This document shows positions 42,553 to 59,200 of a DNA stretch of 64,000 nucleotides, in pieces. Source of the stretch: Ciona intestinalis (lineage: Eukaryota > Chordata > Ascidiacea > Phlebobranchia > Cionidae); the NCBI RefSeq assembly GCF_000224145.3, contig NC_020168.2:4991182-5055181 (forward strand). Reading direction: 5' to 3'. The stretch's first letter is position 1. The number at the start of each line of letters is the position of its first letter. Below the pieces are notes generated by a model that made no database searches, was not told the DNA's origin, and saw only the letters and a list, made by a program, of their open reading frames with translations. The translations under genes were made by a program, and so were the position numbers.

Positions 42553-45382
42553 TTAGTGAGTTTGGCACTGCATCCCTCTTCCGTGAGGACCATCCTCATC
42601 ATCTTCGTCATAAGCGTTTCTTCCAGATGATTTGGATCGATGGTTAGGATCGCATCTAAAGGTAAATAGTGTTAGAGTGTTTAATTTGCTATACAGATAT
42701 AAATTATGGTGGTATCCGCACAGATGGGGTGGATAGTTTCACTTGTGAACAAAACCCCGGTAAAGCACTAATTTTTTCTGACACCTTTTTGTAAAATGCC
42801 AAATATGTACCATTACAGGCATGGTTTAAGCTTGTACCCGTTTAAGCAAAATTCACAAGTGGTTAAAAAACTTACTCTTGCAAACTGACTTCTTCCATAT
42901 CATCAGTGATGATTACTTCTTCCTTACTTGGAAGAAGTTTTTCCAATTTTTTAATACTATCAGGAGTGATCCAATTGTTCTCTGGGAAATTCACTTTGAA
43001 CTGAATGATCAAACGACCTTTCTGGAACGGATCTCGATATATTGGCATGCCTTCTCCATGTACACATTTAATGTCCGCATACTTTATCACTTCACCTGGA
43101 AAGAGAGTGTTATGTCTTAAAAGAGGATGTGGAGAATGTAAAGTTTAGGAAAGTTAATGTAAGAGTTAAATTTTTAAACTGCACACTAGCAAATTAATGT
43201 GTCGCATATTACAAAAGTTGTATTCAGTCATCTATAACCTAATGTAAACATTAATGATATTAAAACACAAACATTCATACCAGGAAGAGAGGTGACAACA
43301 ATATCTCTGCCATCTAATGTTCTAATCACTCGTGAGAATCCACACAACGCTTCACTGATGTTGATGTCCATCTTCATCAACAAATCCTCATTTTCTCTGC
43401 ATTTAAAAAACAATAAGACCTCAAAACAGTTTAGTAAAAAAATCTCCCAGATAACACACACATTTTAGGCTTAAGAGTTTGAGTTTAAATTTTTTTAAAA
43501 AATATAAAAAAGCTTGGTATAATTAAAACTACCGGATTACAAAACACATTTTAGGCTCAAGAGTTTGTATTTAGAATTTTATAAAAACAATAAAAAACTA
43601 GGTGATAATTAAAACAAGGTGCATTTTAGCTGTAATTGAATGCATCGTAATAACCTGTGTAAAGTGGGATGCTCTTTTTCGACGAGAACAATAACCACAT
43701 CCCCTGCTTCAAGTCCAGGTTCTTGGTCTCCTTCACCATGAAAGACAACCTTTTGACCTTCATTCATACCTGAAATATAAAACAAGGTCAATTTAAAATA
43801 AACATAATAGGTTGCTTAAAATTGCTTGTACCTAGTGTAAACACTAAACAGCAATGGCCTAGTGTAAAGTGAAGTTTAAAAACACAATTGTATTTTTTTC
43901 CTGTAACAGCTAATTAGCTCATCCTAGCCAGCTGTTAAATTCTCACCCTTATCAACATGAACTTCCAAAATTTTATTTTGTTTCACAACTTTCTTTCCGT
44001 GACAAGTCTTGCAGCGATCCTTGGCGTTAATCCTTTCTCCCTTTCCATCACAGTCACGGCATGTGGACTGAATCTAGGATTTAAACACAGCTGACAGGAT
44101 ATTCAACATAATCCATAACATTTGTGAAGGATAAGTAGCAAATATCCCTCTTAACAATACAGTGAACCATTACAGAACAGGCTTTTTACATTTTCATTTT
44201 TAAAGAACCATTACACAGAAGACCTTTCAAATAAACAAAGTAACATACCTGCTGCATCATTCCTGGGCCAATTTGTTGAATTCTCACTTGGATACCATTC
44301 CCCCTGCAAGTCATACACTTGCTTACTGCCCCTTCTTTACCCCCACGTCCATTGCATTTATCACAAATAACATTTTTCTGAAGAGAAAGTCGTTTTGTGG
44401 CTCCATTGTACATATCTTCGAGTGATACACGAAGTTGATGAACAACATCTTTGCCTTTAGTTGGCTGACGGCTTCTTGATCCTGAAAAGTTAGGTCATAG
44501 AAAACAGTCATACATACAAAATGCACACTACTACATGTTACATCGTTATATATAAATATATATATATTTAAAATTAAAAAAATCTTTAAAAAACCATTAA
44601 GATAAAAAAGGTATTGGTATTTTGACAATATAGCATAAAATTAAGTTCAACAATCTTTAAGGGTAGTCGCCAATCTGTTAGGAATTGTTCGAATAAGGGA
44701 TGTGGCAAACCAAATCTAAACGTCACATTTTTCACAGCACCGGTAAAAAAGGACCAAAAGCAAATCCGCTTGCCATTACTGTAATATATTGCACGCAATA
44801 GCAAAGGGTATCTAAAAAAAAAGTGATCATACTAAAATGTATATACTGGACAAGCAAACTTGATTTTCTCTACAAATAATTTTGATTCTTTGAAAGTTTT
44901 CCCTATGGCTGTAAATAATTAGGTGAAAAGAATGTTGATTTTGTCGCTTTAAAATGATATGGGAAAACAAAATTGATTCAATTTACCTCCGCCACCAAAA
45001 AACATGTCAAAAAGATCATGTGCCGAATGGAATCCTCCACCTCCGCCACTTCCCTCTTTAAGTGCTTGATCACCGCCTTCATCATAAATTCGACGTTTTT
45101 TAGGGTCGGATAAAACTTCGTACGCATAGGAGATTTCTTTAAACTGTAAAAATAAAAAAAAACTTTTAAAAACGGCACTAAAACAGGAAAATTTGTTTTT
45201 TTTTTATTTTTATAACTCAGTTAGATGTATGAAAGTCAAACCTTTTCTGATGCAGCTGGATTGTCTGGATTTTTATCTGGGTGAAATTTGATTGCTTGTT
45301 TACGATAAGCCTTTTTTAGTTCCGGATCTGAGGCTGATGAAGATACACCCAGAACATCATATAACTTGGTTTCTTTCACCAT
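42553..45382 (-). CDS. DNAJA1: DnaJ homolog subfamily A (Hsp40 type I, DNAJA1-like)
   Basis: Co-chaperone that delivers substrates to Hsp70 and stimulates its ATPase. Eight exons (42553-42655, 42876-43095, 43281-43396, 43655-43769, 43947-44073, 44249-44481, 44987-45143, 45242-45382) total 1,212 nt, 403 residues, the family length. The J domain has the HPDKNP signature. It is followed by a Gly/Phe region ([17 protein letters not shown]), four CxxCxGxG-type zinc motifs ([32 protein letters not shown]) and the substrate-binding C-terminal domains ([31 protein letters not shown]). It ends C-Q-T-H, a CaaX-like farnesylation signal comparable to the CQTS of DNAJA1 rather than the CAHQ of DNAJA2. 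Head-to-head with RAB2. No clear heat-shock element was seen in the 870-bp upstream region. Confidence 0.95.
43459..43615. repeat. 86-bp tandem duplication in DNAJA1 intron
   Basis: CACATTTTAGGCT(T/C)AAGAGTTTG occurs at 43459 and 43545; each copy continues with T-rich then AATTAAAAC. It lies in the intron between exons 43281-43396 and 43655-43769. Confidence 0.7.
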
Positions 45383-48457
<3,075 letters not shown>

Positions 48458-49526
48458 TTATTATTCAATGCAAGCTACTGATATGGGTGCTGAAAGACGC
48501 TGGTACACACCATTATTATGCTTATATTATGCGGTCCATGGTTGTGCAGAAAAAAACATGTTTTCTGGTATGTGCAATTCCTTTCTTACTCATAAAATCT
48601 TCTTCACAGCAATTTTTAAGTTCCTATGCTGTGCTCATTCACCCATGCAACTCTTTGAAGTGATGCAACTTTTTTGTTAAAGTTGACTTTCTGTGCCACA
48701 ATGTAAATCAAAGATGTGACCAATTTAGTTGTAGATCTCTTAGATAGATGGAAAATGTAGATTGCACTTTGTGACCAATATGTACATTCTAATTTGATTA
48801 TTTGGTGTAATAATTTCAGAACTATATTTTCAGTTAAACAAAACAAAAATCTTAACCAAAATATCAGACATTTAAAGCTTGGTTCGCAAAACATTGCTGG
48901 TTCTAATAAGTAATCGTTTTGTACACATTTGATAGAAACTGTGTACTGACATGCTTTTTTGACACGTGTACATAGCGGCGTTATTGTTGTCTCATAGATT
49001 TCCGAATATTTATTGTATGTTTTAGACACTATTTTGTCCAATTGTTGTACCCAGTAAACCTTGTATTGTGGTTATGAAAGTGCCATTATCAACGAATGTC
49101 TTATTTTCGAAAGATAACAGTATATAAACTTAATTTGGATATTAACTATTATTGCCATTTTTCATGACCATTTAGGACTACAAACAACAAGTAAATTTTG
49201 TAACTAACCAGATTTCAAAATATGATTCGTGTGCCCATTACTTCGTCACCCATTTGTAAAATACTTTCTTCGTGGGTGCTTCAGAGCAGTCTTAATAAAA
49301 TGTTTTGATGTTCATTGATAACTTGGTACTTCTGCTAAGAATACATAGACTATTGAAGAAAATAAGATCATCGATTTTTAAGGTGGAGCATTGCATTGGG
49401 ATTTTTACATGCACACAAATACAATATAAAAATAAAACATGTGACATTCACAAAGTTTTAACAAGTATTAGGAAAAAACAATTACTAACAGTCATTTCAC
49501 ATATCTGCTAAACTATTACAAAAAGG
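48458..49526. other. RAB2 3' UTR and convergent spacer
   Basis: Probable RAB2 3' UTR up to the poly(A) signal at 49294, then the 3' flank of the C14orf119-like gene. Open frames here (48375-48680 plus, 48616-49041 minus) have no similarity or splice context. Confidence 0.55.
49294..49299 (+). terminator. RAB2 poly(A) signal
   Basis: AATAAA about 840 nt after the RAB2 stop, followed by a T/G-rich stretch (ATGTTTTGATGTTC). Confidence 0.5.
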
Positions 49527-50427
49527 TTATTTAATTAATAAAATCATCATGAAATATGAACAGTTTGATTTATCCCTGGTGTAAAATTCTGACACAAAGG
49601 CAGGTTCAAAAGACTCCAGCTTTTCAAGCATATAGTTGCGTTGATTGATTGTCCATTCTTCAAACCACTGCCCAAACAATCTCAATTGACATTCAAATAT
49701 GTTCCGTGGCCGATCATTTACATTCATACCATTCATCTGATCCAACAGCAAATCAACCTTTATTATTCATAGATATTGTTGTATGTTATATATTTATTGT
49801 GGATTATGCAATGACAGATTTGTTATTATGTGCCTTTGTAGTAAAATTACTAGGACCGAAATATGGTAAGCTTGAAATATCACTTGTGGTAGCTAGTATA
49901 TTAAGAAAAAGCCAAAAAACTATTAGTTACAGCAGGAAAAAAACTTTAAATGCTATAGGATTCTTAATTCGTTGAATTAAAGATAAAATGTAAGATGGGC
50001 AAGGTTCTTATTTTACGTGGTGGATATAACAAAATCAACAGTTGTAATATATAAAGATGTAGCTTTGGCTTGCAGTATTTGTAATGTATACAATATATGG
50101 TTTGCTTATTCTAAGCAGAAAAGAATTAACAATGGCAATCTAACCTATATACACTGGACCTACATCCTTTAATACAGTACAGGATGTCTATTAACTGTAT
50201 GATAATTGTTACCAGTAGTTAAAATGCCTGCCTTGTTTATATAAATATAAATGCATTGTTCATATAATACAGAATAAATAAAGTTAGTTTTTCACCTTAT
50301 TGGGCATTGCCTTTGAAACAAGGTCAGTCATAAAAACACCTTTTTGAAATTGATTCCATGTTTGAAACCAGTGAATTACGCAGGTGATTTCACGAATTTT
50401 AGAGGTGTTGTTTATGTTTTCATCCAT
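49527..50427 (-). CDS. C14orf119: C14orf119-like protein (DUF4508 family)
   Basis: Small conserved protein of unknown function. Two exons (50296-50427 and 49527-49757) total 363 nt, 120 residues, with canonical splice sites and an intron of 538 bp. The first exon has a CVIHWFQTWNQ block, comparable to CILHWFANWSG in the human protein, then FMTDLVSKAMPNK. The second has DRPRNIFECQLRLFGQWFEEW and FEPAFVSEFY, matching human PPSIFECQLHLWDQWFRGW and FSEPDFVAKFY. The start ATG at 50427 is the first Met in frame with the conserved block. The human N-terminal extension is shorter here. Convergent with RAB2. Confidence 0.85.
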
Positions 50428-51280
50428 AGCTCCATTGCATAGTGGCTTAAGAGGCAGTTATTTAAGGTGCTGTAATGTAAATGGTATTAACATTTAACAT
50501 GTATTACTAACGAACAACCAAAGATATGACACTACTAATGCAATTAAACCTGATGCATCCAAAAGAATATGGGCAATACACAAATTCCATTGAATAATGA
50601 AAATAAACAGAAGTTGTATTGTGACACGACAAAAATCCACAGTTTCTATTTTGTAGTGTAAGTGCTTTATTAGTTCCAACCCATGCTAATATAGGCATAT
50701 TTAGTATCATAGAAAATCCATTTTTTTAACACGCTATATAAAACAGTGCACAGATAATTTGCACTTTAAAATAGTGTAATTTTTACATACAGAAATGTCA
50801 ATAACATATACTGATAGTATACTTGTAGAACTTGTATAGCTCAAAGTCTGTGTTACATATCAAAAAATTTAAAACTGTATAACAATGCAGTACCAAGGCA
50901 CTCACAGAATTAGATAGGCTTCTTGGAACATAAAAAGTAAAACTATTGCACGAAATTTACTGGTGTGAAATCAGATCAAAACCAAAAAGTCAAAACATAC
51001 AGTATTTATCGCATATTATAAATTTAATTTCCTACATCGGTGTAATTGTACACTAAGTGAACACTTTATTAAATTAGCTAACTTTTCTATATAGAACTAG
51101 CAGTGTAATACAAAACAATAGTGTAATATTATTTGGTATAAATGATTTTCAAAGTACTGACATTCACACTCTACATTTTCATGGAGAAAAATCAATATCT
51201 AGCTAGCTTGTATATGCACCAATAAATACGTGACCTATTGCATAATGGATTTAAGTTAAGGTATTGACACATGTTACTAT
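50428..51280. other. Spacer, C14orf119-like / SLC39A11
   Basis: AT-rich, mostly SLC39A11 3' UTR judging by orientation. A minus-strand AATAAA near 51062-51067 could end that transcript. Nothing else recognised. Confidence 0.5.
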
Positions 51281-52258
51281 TTAACCAAGGCCAACATCTA
51301 ATGCCATCATAACAATAAAGCCAACTATAGACATAAGTGATGCAAGCTTTCCATTTCCGCACATTTGTGCTTCTGGTATAATGTCATCGTTTACCACAAA
51401 TACCATTGCACCAGCGGCAAAGGCAAGTGCATAAGGAAGAACAGGCTCTGCAATGGTGACTGCAAGTGCACCAAGAATACCAGCAATGGGTTCAACCATA
51501 CCACTTAACTGGCCATACCAGAAACTTTGCCACACAGAGATTCCAGCACCTCGCAGCGGCAGACTCACTGCTAAACCTTCTGGAAAGTTTTGAATTCCGA
51601 TCCCAATAGCTAAGTTTCGTGCACTTTCAAAAGTAGCAGACTGAGTTTTTCCAATCGCACCAAAACCCACGCCAACAGCAAGACCTTCTGGTACATTATG
51701 AATAGTGATTGCAATAATCAGAAGAATAATTCTCTTCCAGGATAAAATCTTTTCTTCTTCCTCCATCTTCTGTTGCGCATAGTCATCACTGTTAACTCCA
51801 TTTTCAAGCTTTGGTTTTGGAAATCTTCTTTTGACTGCTGATCCTGTTTCCAACTCCACATCCCTTGTGTAATTCTCCCCATTCATGCCCGATGCATTAT
51901 CATCCATCTTAGGATTGCTTCCAAGCATTGCCACAACATTCATTGGTGTTCCTAATTTCTGTAGCATTACATCAGCAAAGTAAACGAAAAATGCTCCCAA
52001 TCCAAAACCTAGTGCTACCGGTAAGTAAGCATGGCTGCCGTAAAGTTCAGAATTGGAAGCCATTTCAATAGCAGGAGCCAGCAAAGACCAATACGATGCT
52101 GCCAACATCACACCAGCTGCAAATCCAAGACTTCCATCCAGTACTTTTCGCTGACCTGGTTTAAATACAAAAACCAACGCAGAACCAGCAGCTGTTAAAA
52201 ACCATGTAAACAATGTTCCAAAAATCGCTTGAGAAATCGAACTGTAGCCTTGAATCAT
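51281..52258 (-). CDS. SLC39A11: Zinc transporter ZIP11 (SLC39 family member 11)
   Basis: ZIP-family metal importer. Single 325-residue exon; human SLC39A11 is about 340 residues, so it is full length. It has about eight hydrophobic segments, with a Glu/Lys/Asp-rich cytosolic loop between the third and fourth (about residues 110-175). Metal-site motifs are HNVPEGLAVGVGFGAIG (about residue 187) and QNFPEGLAVSLPLRGAG (about 225), the paired helix 4/5 signatures of ZIP proteins; the opening GTLFTWFLTAAGSALVF is typical of ZIP11. It is intronless, unlike vertebrate SLC39A11. An acceptor-like TTATTACACAG ends 10 nt before the start codon on the minus strand. Confidence 0.95.
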   Translation of the reverse strand: MIQGYSSISQAIFGTLFTWFLTAAGSALVFVFKPGQRKVLDGSLGFAAGVMLAASYWSLLAPAIEMASNSELYGSHAYLPVALGFGLGAFFVYFADVMLQKLGTPMNVVAMLGSNPKMDDNASGMNGENYTRDVELETGSAVKRRFPKPKLENGVNSDDYAQQKMEEEEKILSWKRIILLIIAITIHNVPEGLAVGVGFGAIGKTQSATFESARNLAIGIGIQNFPEGLAVSLPLRGAGISVWQSFWYGQLSGMVEPIAGILGALAVTIAEPVLPYALAFAAGAMVFVVNDDIIPEAQMCGNGKLASLMSIVGFIVMMALDVGLG

Positions 52259-52268
52259 TGTTAAAATT

Positions 52269-52280
52269 CTGTGTAATAAT
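52269..52280 (-). promoter_or_regulatory. Acceptor-like site just upstream of SLC39A11
   Basis: TTATTACACAG on the minus strand, leaving a 10-nt leader before the start codon. No upstream coding exon. Candidate trans-splice or 5' UTR splice acceptor. Confidence 0.35.
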
Positions 52281-52608
52281 TTATAATCTTTAAACTAAAT
52301 AATACACCATGCACAACACAAAAACCAATACCCTACTACAACGCACAGTATCTATAAATAAATAAACACAAAGCTGTTACGTCCAATCAAAATATGTAAA
52401 ATTTAACAGTAGTTTACTTATCCGCTGATCAATTTTAATACTTGTTAGTTGTTACCTTTGTACTGTTCGTTATGTCATACTGTTTTGAGAAACTACTGCA
52501 TACGCAATTAGTCTGCAAATCAATGACAAACGCTCTTCCATTAATACACGTTGCATCCTCCTTACCTTACGTGTACGGGAAAAATACGTAAACAAAATGC
52601 ATTTAGTC

Positions 52609-52624
52609 TAGCGCCGTCTAGCGG
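52609..52624 (-). promoter_or_regulatory. CTCF-like motif upstream of SLC39A11
   Basis: The minus strand reads CCGCTAGACGGCGCTA, matching 14 of 16 positions of CCASYAGRKGGCRSYV. About 360 bp upstream of the SLC39A11 start, same strand. Best of three such sites. Confidence 0.5.
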
Positions 52625-53209
52625 AAAAGTAAATATATTCCTCGTGTCCATTAGGGATGATGTTCATAATCACTTTTCATACACGTTAGCTTGGTAATCT
52701 AGATGCGAGGGGTACAAAAATGTTTTTATTACACGGCAGTGGATAAAAATATGGCGTTAGAAAAACGAATCAATCTGCAAACATCACAGTAAAATTTGGT
52801 TTCAACGAATCGAAAAATGACTTGATCCTTCAAAATTTTACCACACAAACTGACACATACAACACATAGTTAGCAAATAAGCAAACTACAAAATTGAAAT
52901 TGCTTGCTTGTTGAATAAGCATGAATGATTAACAACAACCGGAACAATTAACAACGAGTGCATTACTCTAGCAGCACATGATTTCAGTCAGACACAAACA
53001 TTCTTCTAAACACCAGCTTCACTGCATCGGTTCCAAGATTTCATCCTTTCATTACAAATTAGGATGATAAAATTTAAAATCCTAAAGAACTACTTCAACT
53101 GTTTGCACAAAACTGGTAAAAAAAGGGAAACAACAACACAATCTTACTTAAACCACCTGGTTTTAAATTTAAAAATAAAAAAATCATGCTACAAGTCAAG
53201 CTGTCATGC

Positions 53210-56200
53210 TTAATCCATATCATCCAGATTGACACTGTCCTCATCATAATGCATTTCATGATCCAACAATTCAGCCATGTGATCAAACTCTTCCTCTGAA
53301 GATGAAACATTATTGGACGATGAGGAAGATTCAGAGATTTTTGTTAAAATCGAATCCGGATTTAACGGCTTTGAACTAGAAAATTATGGTAAACTAAGTA
53401 AGTAAAGCATAATTAAAAACATTGCTTCTGTAAACTAATATACAACATTCAGCGGCAAAAACAATACAAAAGACAACTGTAAATTACCCCAAACGAGAAC
53501 TAATGTAAACAGCCTAATTCACAGGTCATGCATGTATTATGTGCCCTGTTTATACTTTATAGTCTTCAATGCAGTAATGTGGTAATTAATTATAGTTGTA
53601 CCTTGCTCTTTTTTTAAACTTTAAGTAACAAATACAGATAAGAACAAACCCAACAATAAAAGAACTTACTCTGACCTGGTAGCAAGCAAACTACTTTCAC
53701 TGGATGATGAAACAGGACGATCAATCTTTGTGCCTAGTTCATCTCCATCATCTTCATCACTGTTCATCAGGTCTTCAACCTAAACATGAATAAAGAATAA
53801 GGAGCTGATCACCAAATATATAGAACAACAAAACTGATAGACTAAATAAGGGCAGTTCTTAATATATAATTTACTAACTCGACAAATTCTTGGCCTTTAT
53901 GTAAGTTTTATTTTATAAGAACCTAAAATGTTGCCCTAATACATTAAGGTTAAACTATAATTTTAATGTCTAAGTAAGCAACTGTACAATTTTAATGTTA
54001 AAATAAGCTACTGTAAAATTTGTCTTGTTTAACAATAGCGGAAAGATCCCAGTTTAGGCAAACTCTAATAGTGATGGATTACTAGTTTAAAACCCGCTAA
54101 TAACTTACTTCTTTATCCATATCCTCAATATCATTAGATGAAAGTGTGTAACCAATCCCCATTACCTCAGCCATACTTGGCTTGCGTGTTCTTGCTGAAA
54201 TAAAATGTTGTATGATATGTTATAATACAAATATCCGCATATATTTTTTACCACAAAACATAAGAAATAGCAATCCAACTTACTTGCAGAAACAGCAGTG
54301 GAGGTACTCGCTTCATTTGAACTTTGGTTAAATTGCACAGGAATTACTTTCTCAGGATCTGAAGACAAAATAGACAAAGATTGCTAGCTTGTAACATATA
54401 ACAAAAGAAATATCGGCTAAGAGATGTAAGTAATGTATTTGCAATACTAAAATTGTTTTTTTAAAAATTTCTGTTTATATTTGTCATCAGTGAAATGCGG
54501 CTGGTGCTTCCGGGAATTTATTGCAGCTGGTATTTTATTGCAAATGGTTAAGTAAGATACATTACTCAAAAACATCAACTCACTTTTCAATGATGTGTAC
54601 AGCGGACTCTTCCTCTTCTGTTTCCTTGTAACAGCCTCAGACACCATGAACTCAAACCTGGGATCCAACACTTTCTTGAGAAGTTTACCAGTGACAGCAT
54701 CATATCTTTTCTCTGATGTTTGCGCAGGCGTGACATTGACAGCTGGATTATTTATTGTGGTAAACATATCAAAATTTTATGGCAGCAGTAAAAATATCAA
54801 GATCTTATTCATACAGCACCACTTGCATATTTAACTCCAACAAACAACAATATTGTGGACAAAGACATAACTTTTTTAGAAATAAATTCTTAATTTATAC
54901 AATCGTTAAACAAAACTACACTACTAGTGAAGTAATGGTCACACAAAACAAATATTTTGAAAAAAAGAAATTGCCTCACATTTATGAACTGGTGGTGTCC
55001 CACTTCTGCTTCTCGAGTGACGGGACGACTTTGATGGCATTGGGAATAATTTCTCAGATACTCGTTCCCACCTGTGGAAATACAATGTAAATACCCATGT
55101 TTTGTTACTTAAATTTTGTTGTCATCTGAATCATTTTATTACTGCAGACACCACTGTTACTATTTAATGCTATGTGCCGTATTGTGCAACCATGTTACAA
55201 TGACAATCAGTCTACGCTTAAAGTTACGGTGTAAAGAGTTCTTATTTATTATTATTTTTTAACCACCTTTTAAAACTGAAACTAATCATGCAATAGATTG
55301 GTTTAATAAACCAGTTTTTCCCTAAACTTTAAAATAGACTACACTCTATCCACTTTCCTAAAGCACTACCAAGAATCAGTGACTACACATACATTAGTCG
55401 AAACTCATAGCAGCAACCAGCAATAATATACCAACCTATCTGAACAAGCCCACAGCCATTCAATGGAAACCATATGAATCTTTTTCTTCCCCATTTTAAG
55501 AGCATCCTGATACTTGGCTGTACCTTTCTTTGCACCAATGAGATGAGTTGTATTTTCATCCACCTAAATACCAAGAAACACAAGTCCTTTGAATTTAAAA
55601 CTTTAGACACTTGGGCCTTTTTGGGGTTCACACAAAACACCAAGCTATTTTATTACAACAGCAAACACAGCCATATAACACTGACACTACATTCTACATA
55701 CATAAATATATATACATCCACATTTATTATTTTTAACAATATTTAACAATATATTTTTTTATAAGAGGCAAAAGTATCCTCAAATTTTAAATGAACTATT
55801 AATATTTGTGTCAAAGTTTTACTACAACTTACAAACCAACTTACCGTTGAATTAATTGCAGCTCCTAATTGCCGAGCAACGATGTGAGCTCGGTGCATGT
55901 GAGGAGCAGCTTTAAAATTATTTGGAATTATTCCAGTCAAAACAATACAACATCCATATAAAACCTATAAAAAAAAACAAATTAAATGTATTATGACAGC
56001 ATAGCAGTAATGTTATAAGTGCCTAAGGTAATAAGAAGAGATGTGCATTTTTACACCCTCAATTCGTATTATCCTGGTATTAGATGTATGTACGAACAAG
56101 CGGAATCAAAGTGTATTGCATTCAAGCCTATGTATGGAACCATCGAGGGTGGTAAGAGCATACTAAAGGATTTGGGTTCAGGACAGGACAAAACTTTATT

Positions 56201-59200
56201 TATTCATTCATACACAGCGATAGAAACCTTTAACAGATAGAATATTAAAATAATACACCAACCTTGCTTCGTAGGAAAGGAACGACACCTCGTAAATCAG
56301 GTGGATGTTCAAATTCACCATTTAAATGCTTCTTGTATGCGTCATAATAAGTATAATGTATACATGTGAGGATGCTTTGTAAATACTTCAAATAATCATC
56401 ATGGTCGGCCAATACTGATGGAAATAAACTTTTTAAATAAACAGAACAAAGTGAAAAAATAACAGCATTAACCAACCTTGAGAATTGTTTTCTTTTTTTT
56501 GACACACTGCTGTTGCAGAATGACTCCCATTATCGATGGTGGTAGTTTTACAAATACTAACAACATCCGATGGCACTGTGGAGTCAGTGTTAATTTCTGA
56601 CTTGTTTTTAATGTTTTCCTTTGAAGAAGCTGTTGTGTTATCAGTGTTCGATGTTCCATTAGATTCAGTAGATGATGCTGATGTACTGACTTGACAGCTT
56701 TGTTCAACGGAATTCGTTTCAGCAATTTGATCTTTTGAGTTCTCGCTCCCAGAAGAGCTTGAGCTCGAGTCAGATGAAGAGTCAGATTCTGAATCGGAAG
56801 AGAGGACAACATCCTCAGAGTTATCATTTTTCTCATCTTCTTCTTCTTTGTTCTTTGAAGCATCTGATTCATATAAAGTTCATGAGTCATAACTAAATAT
56901 TAAACTTAAGCAATAAATTGCCTCCCCGCAATAAAAGAGGTTACTTGTATTACACCAATATTTAATTTATATATTAGATTATGCCTGGTAGCAAGAGCAG
57001 CAGAAACTTGTGAATTGTTGTAATGTTTACGACAAATTAATAAACATTGTTAAAAGTTTTTACAACTTAAAACTGCTCTTCCGGCATAAAATAAAACAAG
57101 TTTAATATTGCAACAAACATTTCCTTTGGCAAATAAAAAAACGCTCTGGTAAAGAATTCTTTGGTATATTTCAGATTAGGCTGGTGGTAAGTGTTAGAGG
57201 TTGGTAATTAGGGGTTAGTGGTTATTATATGGGTTGCTACTTTGGTAGTTATTGGTTAGTAGTTTTATGGGTTATTAGTTTTAGTATTTAACGTAGGAAT
57301 ATGATTCTTTATTATCACTTCAGCACTGCAGGGTAACTTTTTAAATATTTGAATATGCTTTAAAATGCATTATGCTTGGTAGCAACAGCAGCTTAACTTT
57401 ACAATCATTAAAAAAAATACTGTCCCACTTACCAATCATTACTTCAGGCTTATCTGCATCATTGTTGCATTCCATCTTAGTTTCACATTCCACCTTTTTA
57501 TTTCCACCATTATTTGTTTGTTTTATAATTTTTTCCTTGACTTTTTGTTCATTTTCATCGCACCCATCGTGAGAGTTTTTCATTATTTTTGAACTTTTAT
57601 CATTTTCATCTGTTTCTGATTTACGTTTTCTTGTATTGTTTGAATTGTTGTCAACTGCAGGGCTTTCAGTTTCAACTTCCTGCTAAAATAGAAATGTTTG
57701 CCAAAGTTTACAGTTTTGATAATAATTTACCACTTTATTAAAATAAAAAGTTAATCATAACAATGGCATTCTTTCAACAAAACTACAACAATTTAAAATT
57801 CAGCACAAATATCACACCAGTTATTCATATAATAAAGTTGTACCGGTTTGTCTACTTCTTTTGAGGTTTCTGATTTTGCAGTATCACCAGTTTGTTTTTT
57901 TGCTTCCACTTTATCAGGACTGTTAATATCACCAGAACCTAAGAACATTACAAAGTATTAATATACATACCCTACGGCCTACACACTGTTGTGTTGACAA
58001 CTGTTGTTTTGTCGCTAAACCTAGCCTTTTCGTTTTATATATTCTTTAATCTTCACTATTGTATCAAAGAAACGGATAAAGATATTATTATTATTATAGT
58101 TACATGTAAAAGCATTTACAAACCTGGAAAATAGGAATACTTCTTGACCATAACAAGATTAGGCGCGCTGCTCCATACATCATCTCTATCATCAATGATA
58201 CAAACCATGGAATCTCCACAAGGAAATAAATGCCTGAGTCAAAGTTTAAGAATATAAACTTATTTTTCTTTGCGTGGTGGGGAAATGAGAATTTCCATAA
58301 CAACGGTGCTTTATTGCATATACCTCGTGCCTGCTTACGAATTACCACATATGTAACTTTATGGGTCTTCTGGATGATTTAAATCTGGTATCCTATCATT
58401 AAGATGGAAGTGATCCAACCACTGTACCATAGCACAGGATATATGTGCCACGCCACCATAATATAAGTATTATTTAACATAAAGCAGCCATTTTAGACTA
58501 AGAGAATCAACCAGTTTAGACTAAATATCTTATAATTATCTCAACACATCAAAAAAGATTTTTACCTTAAATTACCAGATTTTTTCATTGGATTAATGCA
58601 CTCATCCCGTGATAATATTCTGTTAGCAAAAAACTTCTTCTTCGGATCAATGAATTCTGCAATCTTATGCGCGTATAAACGAGATCCAAATGTTACCACC
58701 TGTAGTTCGTAACATTTTGATATTTCCTGCAAAAATTCCCGGCAGTATGGCCTTAATTTTGTGTACAGGGTGGGCTCATTTTTATGCAGCTGAAAGGTGA
58801 AGAAATCCTAAAAACAAATGCAAAAAATTATTTATTTTAAAACTTTGTAATCTTGTGTTATTATGTTATTTCAATACCTTTTCTTCACTGCACATAGCAG
58901 CAAAAGCTTGATTCTGTGTTGTATGGATAAGAGTCTGGTCAAGGTCAACCAGCAAAACAAGTTTGTTTAGTTTGTGAAGCCTTGATTTGTCTTGATTTCC
59001 AATTTCTTCTGCTTGCTAAAACAAAAGAGAAAAATTAATTAAAATAATAAAAACGAATAGAAAACAACTAAAACATTTTTTCTGTTATAACACGTTAAAA
59101 TTATACAACTAAAATGAAACTGTAGGAATAAACCCCGAATTTCAATATGCCACTGACCTGTTTGCTAATTTTGAGCTCAGGGACGGATGGAATCATGGAG

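Larger units (their letters stand above)
52259..53209. other. SLC39A11 upstream region and CTDP1 3' UTR
   Basis: No gene. It contains the acceptor-like site at 52269, a CTCF-like motif at 52609-52624, and the CTDP1 3' UTR, with a minus-strand AATAAA possible near 52724. Confidence 0.55.

Noticed and set aside
48616..49041. 141-residue minus-strand frame
   Set aside because: Lies in the RAB2 3' UTR, Cys/Leu/Ile-rich composition of translated AT-rich DNA, no family resemblance.
54743..54779. Extension of the CTDP1 exon to a Met at 54767
   Set aside because: An AG acceptor at 54743-54744 fits the downstream conserved frame and no acceptor lies near the Met.
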